This document shows, in pieces, positions 57,398 to 64,000 of a stretch of DNA of 64,000 nt (position 1 is its first letter; every line of letters starts with the position of its first letter). Made by a program: the position numbers and the translations under genes. This stretch comes from Macrocystis pyrifera (taxonomy: Eukaryota > Sar > Phaeophyceae > Laminariales > Laminariaceae). The stretch is taken from assembly GCA_031763025.1 (NCBI GenBank), contig JASSKH010000006.1, positions 5,949,691-6,013,690 on the forward strand. Direction: 5' to 3'. A model generated the notes under the pieces. It worked only from the letters and a program-made list of their open reading frames with translations. It did not search any database and had not been told where the DNA came from.

Positions 57398-59390
57398 TTA
57401 GTCGGCCTGGTACCTTGCTACCCTATCTGCGGTCTCTCTGCTACTCTCTTCTACCGCGGTTTCCCTTCTACTCCTCCTGTTCCCCCCCCTGCCCCTATAC
57501 ACTTGTACGGTGTTCCCTCTACCCCTCCTGCTGTTACCCCTCCCCCCATTCCCTCTAACACTACCTGCAGCGGATGCACGGCGCTGTCTACTCAGCTTTG
57601 CCTCAGCCTCGTGCCACCTGCCCATGAACTGTTCAGCTGCTTCGAGGATTCCCCGGTACCACTTTCCCGTCTGTTTTGCTGCAGTGGGCCACAGTGCGGT
57701 CCCAACTCCAAAGACTAAGGGGGAGTCTTCCGTTGATCCCTCTGAGGCTTTGAATACTCTAAGGTCCTCAGCAATTGCCCTAGGCCAAGTCTTAGGCTGC
57801 CCGCCTGGTTTCGGGCTCCCCCCACCAGCGATCGTCCCGAACATCAACCGACTGGGCAATCGCCCCTCGTGTTGCCGCACCACAGCCCCCGCAAAGAAGA
57901 GTCGCCGTTTACGGATGGTCGTTTCGATACTTTCGCATCGTGTTATCCTGAGCGCCTTCGCATACGAGAGGGTGGTGTGGTCGGTGCGTAGTCGGCGCTG
58001 GAAACCAATGACTCGCAGAAGGACTTCGTGGTGGGCTGATCGAAGCTTGGCGAAGTGGTCCGCATTGAGGGTCCACGTCACGCAACCGTACAGCAAGGTC
58101 TCAATCACCTCGGCCTTCAGCATCCGGACTTTCAGACTAAGCGGTGCGTTCGTCCTATCGTACAGTTCCGGACCATACCGTTTGAGGCATGCCCGCATCA
58201 GACGGATTCGTCGCTCGATTTCGAAGGAGAGGTCAGCGTTCTCGTGGATAATGCCTCCTAGGTACAAAAACTGGGTCGTCTGTTTATACTTTTGGCCTGC
58301 AGCTTCGATCGCGAGCGGTGAGGTGGTAAACGTCTGATCCGGTGTTCGTACGAGCATCGTCTCTGTCTTCTTCTCGGATACCGTGAGACCTACTGCTTCG
58401 AAGACAGTCACGATGACTGTCATCATTCTCGCAAGGCCTTCCGCCGACTTCGAGACTATTCCTGCATCGTCTGCATACAACATGCCCCACACAGCCCTTT
58501 GCACGCATGCCAACGGTTCCTCTTTTCCGACAACCCTGTCCTCTTCGAGATGAACCAAATCCCTTACGATGCATTCGTCTTTGCTGAAGCGTACCAGCAC
58601 GATGTGTATCGCAGCGGCGAAGAACACGTTGAACAGTAACGGCGATAGTACGCAGCCTTGCCGCAGTCCCTGGGTTACATTGAACCAGTCCGAGTGTTCA
58701 CCGTCATCCGCACGCACGCGAGCCCGCATGCCTTCGTGAAAATTGCGAATGATTGTGAGCATCTTGGTTGGTACACCAAGGCGTGTGAGTACCTCCCACA
58801 ACAGTTCTCGGTCGACAGAGTCGTACGCTTTCTGCAAGTCGATAAAGCACATGTACAGGGGGATTTTCTTCTGCCGCCCGAGCTGCTGCAACCGGCGCAC
58901 GACAAACAGCATATCGACTGTTGACCGTGCGGGGCGGAAGCCACACTGTTCTTCAGGGAGTATATGCTCGGTCTCGCAGTAGCTGCTTAGACGGGACGCA
59001 ACGATTTTCAACAACACCTTGCCTGCGTGAGCAACAAGCGAAATACCTCTGTAGTTGTTGCAATCAGTTCTATCCTTCTTTTTATGAAGGGTTTTTATGA
59101 TCGCATCTTTCCATTGCTGGGGGACTTCTCCCGTTACCCAAACGTTAACAAGGATACTGTGAAAATACTGCACGAAAGCGGGGTGGTCAAGTTTCAGTAC
59201 TTCGACCGGGAGACCATCTGGTCCAACGGCTTTCCAGTTTGACATACCCTTCACTGCTTCCATCATCTCGTCAATGGATGGTTCATTTCCAAGGGATAGT
59301 TTCAGCGGTCGTGGTGGCACTAGGTCGATGATCGTGGGGTCAAGTTTCAGCGATTTCGTGTTCAATAGTTTGTGGTAGTGCCCCGCCCAT
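57398..59390 (-). CDS. LINE ORF2 reverse transcriptase, 5'-truncated, frame intact
   Basis: An unbroken minus-strand frame of 655 codons from 59365, open back to the truncation at 59390, and ending in TAA at 57398-57400. Counting from 59365: [13 protein letters not shown] at about 46-58; [17 protein letters not shown] at 104-120; [17 protein letters not shown] at 135-151; motif [14 protein letters not shown] at 174-186; motif [15 protein letters not shown] at 233-246; motif [10 protein letters not shown] at 295-303; SEKKTE at 330-335. After the RT come a conserved [20 protein letters not shown] thumb region and a Gly/Arg-rich C-terminus. The enzyme primes reverse transcription at a nicked target. 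The endonuclease domain that should precede it is missing, so this copy cannot move alone. The intact frame and whole catalytic set suggest recent insertion into the LTR element. LINE clade not assigned. Confidence 0.9.
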
Positions 59391-59475
59391 CAGAGATACT
59401 ACGTTGCCACGTATGTAATGCAATGCCATGTCATCATACTGCGTACGACAGGCACGACATACACATTCCATGACG
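59391..59475 (-). mobile_element. LINE 3' UTR scrap at the truncated 5' end of copy 1
   Basis: CAGAGATACTACGTTGCCAC, then CGACAGGCACGACATACACA, belong to the middle of the family's 3' UTR and abut the coding truncation directly. It may be a twin-priming or template-jump product, or an older fragment into which copy 1 landed. Confidence 0.6.
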
Positions 59476-61277
59476 TATACGTATACGTATAGCTTTCCTC
59501 GCTGAAGTTTTTCTGTAGACGCACTGCTGTAGGACTATGACGTCTGTCTGTTTTATGGTTGACTGGTCGAGGGCTCTGGTTGAGCATCGACACGAGTACA
59601 GCAGGAAGAGGTATATGTGTTGAACCCTTGTGCCCAACTACAGCAACACGTCTGTTTGCGGCATTTCACAAATTTACATCTTTGTATGCGGGTATCTCGT
59701 TTTTGAGTTGTTGGGTTGATGTGTAGTACGACCCGCGCCACTTGTTACGTGCTAAAGGCAAGATATTTGCGGACGGAGTAAAATACTATACGAGTATAGC
59801 AGCAGCAGAAGTAGTATGGTACTGCTGTGAGCAGAGCCGAAACGGTTTACTTGGCACTGCTGTATATGTTCATCAAGTATGTACTGCAGCATATATAGTG
59901 GTCGAGGAATACATGGGTTTGATGTGGAACCAGATATTCTCGTTGACAAGTAGCTGTTTATTTGCAGTAGCATTTGAGAAGAGGAATTTGCAAGCAGTGC
60001 ATGCGTGAAAAGAGCGAAACACCCAATGCAGACCTAATCGCTCGAATGCACGTCCCATCCCTTCTGTATGCCGGGTCAATGCTGCGGAGGCGACGTTTGA
60101 TTTCACCCAGGAGGAATAGCTGGATGACCCGAGCTGCGGTGACGCCATGAGACCGAACGGAGAGGCAGCCGTGGCGGAGGCAACAGCAGTAGTGTTCGGG
60201 GCATCGGGGTGATTCGTACTGAAATGTGTTTGCCTTTGAATCTGGATGAATATTTTCATTGCTTGTATTTTGGGATTGTTTTTCTGGTGTATTTGGAGTC
60301 CGCGAGAGTTACTGGAGTTTTCGAGTAGATCCATATCAAATAAAATTCAAGTGAAGGAATGTATGCTACCCTCGCATTACCGTCGCGATCTGTGTATCTA
60401 TGGCGGGAGTAGGGGACAAGGGGAGACCCTTGTCCGGGGGAACGGGGTTCCTTGCGATCTCTGGCATTTATTTTCTTGGCTTAATTTTTATTTTTGATGA
60501 GTAGGACTACTGTGATATTTTATATGATTTGCATTAATTCCTCATGAAATAGAGGGAGATTTTTTGGTTAAGGTTGAAGAGAGACTATGAAGCGCCTGGG
60601 GGCGTGTGCGGTCCATAGGAAATGTTTTCTGATTTGGAAGGTTTGGGTAGTATTTCGGAAATTGAGAGTTTGATTTTTTTTGGTTGTTGAAAATTTGTGC
60701 TTTTGTTCAAAGTCAGTACTGACTGAGTGGTCTAGCAGGTAGTGCTATATAATTCCCTATGGTGGGTCGGGAGTTGAAGTCTCGCCGAATTCGTAAGTTG
60801 ATCTTTTCGAGCGTGCGCGCTGGAGACAATACGAATGATTATAATAGTGTGCCCGTAGACACCAGTAGCGTTTGGCGAGGGGAGGGCCCCGGAGATCACT
60901 GTACGAAGTTGACGAGATTCCACTGAATATCTTTTGACCAATTCCGCGGAAAATGCCGTTTTACCTGACTGAATCCGAGAAGAATGCCGTTTTACTTGGC
61001 ATTGGATTTCGAGAGTTTTATTTGTTTGCAACAGAGAGGCTGGGGATTTGAGTATTTGAATACTGATTTGAGGATTTGAGTGTTGATTCAAGAATTTGAT
61101 TTTTGAAGTTACAGATTGGATTTTTGACTTTATGAGTTTGACTCGAGTTGATATTTTTATTGACATGTATCAGCTCTGCGATGTCGTACATTTTCATGTG
61201 CAGAGCTGAGGGGAATATTGCTCATGCACAGGAGCAGGGGGGATATGAGTATGGTCGTGTATATTGAGTAGGGGGGA
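59476..61277. other. LTR-element interior without coding capacity
   Basis: No gag or pol motif was seen. It includes a tRNA-like patch (see 60727) and ends in the polypurine tract before the right LTR. Confidence 0.5.
60727..60800 (+). repeat. tRNA-like segment
   Basis: GTGGTCTAGCAGGTAGTGC resembles box A, and GTCGGGAGTTGAAGTCTCGCC resembles a worn box B about 45 bp later. The tail (TCGTAAGTTGATCTTTTCGA) loosely matches the tail of the 40604 segment, suggesting a second worn SINE family. Confidence 0.35.
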
Positions 61278-61543
61278 TGTTGATTGTACTCAGATATACG
61301 ACATATAAGATCCATGGTAGATTGGGGAGTTCCACGCTGGAAAGGGATTCCGGCAGTAGGGTATTGGGATATCGGGGTAATGTGTGCCCACCAATGCCAC
61401 TCGTCAGGTGGAACCCTATACTGCATGTGGGGCGAGTCAACTCTACAGCGAGGATGTAATATAAGAGGAGTTCCGTGTCATGTCTGGAGTCAGCCACGCG
61501 TTCGCGTGCCAGCTGCGCCTATACCTTTAGGGATCAATCAACA
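61278..61543 (+). repeat. Right LTR (266 bp)
   Basis: Identical by eye to 55467-55732. It is preceded by GAGTAGGGGGGA and followed by the target duplicate GGTTC and the resumed LINE. Confidence 0.88.
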
Positions 61544-61690
61544 GGTTCTCCCCACCAACCATCGTCCTGGACATTACCCGACTAGGTAATCGCTCCTTGC
61601 TTTGCCGTGCCGCGCCCCCCGCAAAGAAGAGCCGCCGTTTACGAATGGTGGTGTCGATGCTCTCGCAGCGTGTCATCTTGAGGGCCGTCG
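61544..61690 (-). pseudogene. LINE coding remnant, far side of the LTR insertion
   Basis: It continues the copy interrupted at 55466 (CCCCACCAACCATCGTCC, then AAGAAGAGCCGCCGTTTACG). It ends where a (TG)n tail of another LINE insertion begins. Confidence 0.8.
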
Positions 61691-62505
61691 CGCGCGCGTG
61701 TGTGTGTGTGTGTGTGTTTCACATTAAACCGTTCTTTCTACCCGTCGACATCCAGCAAAACCAGTGTCCGTGCCGATTGTTCAATCCTAGAAGATAGACA
61801 AGTTCTGTAGTCACAAAGCTACGCCACGGAGATACTATTAATACGTTGCCACGTATGCAGCACAGTAGGCAATGCAATGCCATGTCATCATACTGGATAC
61901 GATGGGCACGACATACACATTCCATGAAATAGAGAAACGAAACGAAACAAAGAATAAAAGCAGAAACAAAAAAGACAAATCGAAACAGAAAAGAAATAAG
62001 AACAAATATAAGAATCAAACTGTCGTGCCCCCCCCCGCCGTCGATGTGGCAGACACTTGAAACGAACGAGCTGGAAAAAAAATGGAATAGAAGACAAACA
62101 CCACTACTTGTCGTGAACAGAGTAAGACTACGTAAGAACCAAGGGAAAATAACAGGCAAACTAAAGCACAAACCATCCTCCAGGTAGCGGTAGCAGCTTA
62201 TGGTACAAGTAGCATAGCCATGTTATCTCCTCGCTAGCCCACTTACGACCTTGCTACCCTGTCTGCCGCCTCTGTCCTGCGTTCGCAACTATGCCCGGCC
62301 CCTCGGCGTCAGACAACACGAAACAAGCAAAGTAGGCTCGTCATCCACCCAACCCACACGACTCCTTCAATAAGGCCTATCATTCGAAGAAAGGAAGAGA
62401 AAGAAATAAAATGAAAATCACAAAGATCAGCGCAAGAATAAGGAAGACAAAGGAAGACAAAGGAAGACCACGTTCGAGCCAGCTGCACCAGTTGGTGGCA
62501 CGAGT
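61691..62505 (-). mobile_element. LINE 3' UTR copy with (CA)n tail
   Basis: A (GC)n/(GT)n run at 61690-61717 (a CA tail in LINE sense) precedes TTTCACATTAAACCG and a complete UTR ending near GTTGGTGGCACGAGTAATAC. It has no coding part. It is one of the cleanest full-length UTR copies for defining the family's 3' end. Confidence 0.8.
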
Positions 62506-64000
62506 AATACGGATGTACCATGAAACACAACGAGCGCGGCTTAGGCAGAGATAGCACAGGTCACCAATGGTACGAAAACCGTGTTCAAACCATCTTGAAT
62601 TTCCGTCGAGTCTACGTGTCTGAATTTTCTGATATTTCTTGGTGTGATTGGAGCAAATAAGCACTATATACACTGCTGTCAGATGGCCAACAAAAATTCT
62701 GAAGAATAAATGTGTAACAAGGTACCCCGTGCAACATACTAGGTATAATAGTAGGTATACAACGGCAGTTAGTTAGTGCCTACGTTTCATACCAGTATCA
62801 TCGAAGCTGGAGCAGAACGATCGCGTTTTTGTTATGTCAATGTTATATTACAGTGGTGTCTTACTTGTTATAGGCCCTGTGAAGGTAGTGCAGAGATATG
62901 AACTGGTGAGAGACACAGGGATGTCGATACTGGGTAGGACACGCTGCTTGTAGTGCGCGATCTTCTTATCACTCACTGCCGACCAATAGCACCCCAGAAA
63001 AACACGTACACACAAGAAGAACTATTCATAAAAGCTGTCCTGGAGTTTAAACTCCGACCTGGTTGTTGTGAAGCACAAGGAAGGAAAGGACGATCTCTTA
63101 TTATTTCGTTGTACCTGGACAGATGTGTATATACGTAATATATGCACTGAACGATTGGACAGAGTTGACATCGCGCGAAGAACCCTTGTTTGAAAAAAAT
63201 ACACAAACAGCACGCCCCCCCCGGGCGACGACGCGAGCGCGGCCGTGGCTATCCCCCGGAGAGACGGGAGGGGCGGGCAAGGTGAGGCGCGAGCAGGAAA
63301 CAACGTACCGATTGGTAGACCTAATGGCGAGCTACAATAGTAGCTCGTAAACGATTAAGAAATCAGATCTAAAAATAATATTTCGATTTTTCACACCCGA
63401 CCTCAATCAACTTGGCATCCATGCATCTGATGTACGACGAGCTTGGCCAGCCGCAAAATGGATAACCATCCGAAGGTCGGATCTCGTGAACCACTGCAAA
63501 CTAGGAATTGAAATTTTGAGGCACTACCTACGACACAACACTGCTGCATGGTGTTCCAAAAATAAAATTGTAAGAAAGACCACGAGATATCGGCAAAAAC
63601 TCGAAAATATCAACTTTTCAAAATGAAATTCGTATTAAAATCGTCGATCCCGATCAAGGCGAAACTTGGTGAAGACTTGGCTGGAGACCCTCCAACGAAT
63701 AGTTTACGATAAATATATGTCGGTTTTCTGCGATGTCCGGCTCGATTTCGCGAGTCTCTCTCTGAAAAATAAATCTTGTATTCGCACATATGTACTGGTA
63801 TATATTATCTTATTTTATGCAGACAAACGGAAAGAAAGAGCATTTTTTTTCTTCAGACAAGTTACGATCGGTCGCTTTCTTGTTTTTACTTTTTTTCGGG
63901 ATCTTTGTATCGGTCATATCTTTCGAACATAAAATAGGGCTTGCTTTCCATTTGTGGGTTGGTGCATGAATCTCACCGGGTAAAAACGTAAAAACAACGC
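62506..64000. other. Gene-poor stretch
   Basis: No gene or element was recognised. A GC-rich patch at 63210-63290 stands out from the AT-rich surroundings. The last 300 bases are rich in short T runs. Confidence 0.35.

Larger units (their letters stand above)
55467..61543 (+). mobile_element. LTR retrotransposon, non-autonomous, with a LINE nested inside
   Basis: Direct repeats 55467-55732 and 61278-61543 (266 bp each, no difference seen) begin TGTTGATTGTACTC and end GATCAATCAACA. The 5-bp target duplication GGTTC (55462-55466 and 61544-61548) lies within a LINE sequence that is continuous without it. Purine-rich GAGTAGGGGGGA precedes the right LTR, as expected for a polypurine tract. A candidate primer site (TGGGATACCGG at 55739) is weak. 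The interior, after subtracting the LINE-derived part (about 56667-59475), is about 2.7 kb with no gag or pol, so the element depends on another for movement (LARD-like). Identical LTRs imply a very recent insertion. LTR orientation is set by the polypurine tract. Confidence 0.85.

Noticed and set aside
57510-58337. 275-codon plus-strand frame
   Set aside because: It is the antisense shadow of the LINE reverse transcriptase, which carries the recognisable motifs.
55467-61543. Composite transposon bounded by two small TIR elements
   Set aside because: TGTTGATTG/CAATCAACA could be read as TIRs, but the direct-repeat layout, 5-bp duplication, TG...CA ends and polypurine tract before the right copy fit LTRs better.

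Overview
The window is eukaryotic nuclear DNA. It has no operons or bacterial promoters. The one convincing host gene is split into eight exons by GT-AG introns of about 0.5-1.3 kb. Everything else recognisable is transposable elements, their wreckage and simple repeats. The intron density and size, the stramenopile-like MFS transporter, and the mix of Copia, tyrosine-recombinase (YR), LINE and tiny non-autonomous elements would fit a brown alga (Phaeophyceae). That organism call is inference; nothing in the window proves it.

Layout. 0-5 kb: a decayed Ty1/copia gag between two related repeats that may be old LTR pieces, plus a degenerate minisatellite. 5.8-13.1 kb: an apparently intact 12-TM MFS transporter gene of 8 exons (about 510 aa). 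15.6-19.9 kb: a decayed tandem duplicate of that gene, whose first exon is interrupted by a MITE that itself carries a second MITE. 20-31 kb: mostly gene-poor DNA with two dimeric tRNA-like SINEs, a 20-aa-repeat reading frame, microsatellites and two copies of a ~525-bp element that abuts homopolymeric G tracts. 31.5-39.5 kb: a G-rich, frameshifted tyrosine-recombinase (DIRS-like) retrotransposon with gag-like, RT, RNase H and recombinase regions. It contains a 1.5-kb coding-like minisatellite with a ~381-bp higher-order period, and another G-tract element copy sits in its RT region. 40-43 kb: low-complexity and tRNA-like sequence. 43-62.5 kb: a graveyard of one LINE family. It includes one almost intact ORF2, many 3'-end fragments with (CA)n or (CAA)n tails, a 1.1-kb tandem duplication, a TRIM-type mini LTR element, a short TIR element, a third MITE, and a very young LTR element whose two 266-bp LTRs read as identical. 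The last 1.5 kb shows nothing I can name.

The most interesting signals are: (1) the ~525-bp G-tract-associated element, for which the window holds both an empty and a filled target site and whose 3' part has two conserved hairpins with a compensatory base-pair change; (2) the YR retroelement with its internal higher-order minisatellite; (3) the readable insertion order LINE <- LTR element <- LINE; (4) the MITE-in-MITE-in-pseudogene. No function is claimed beyond recognised domains, and no database search was available.
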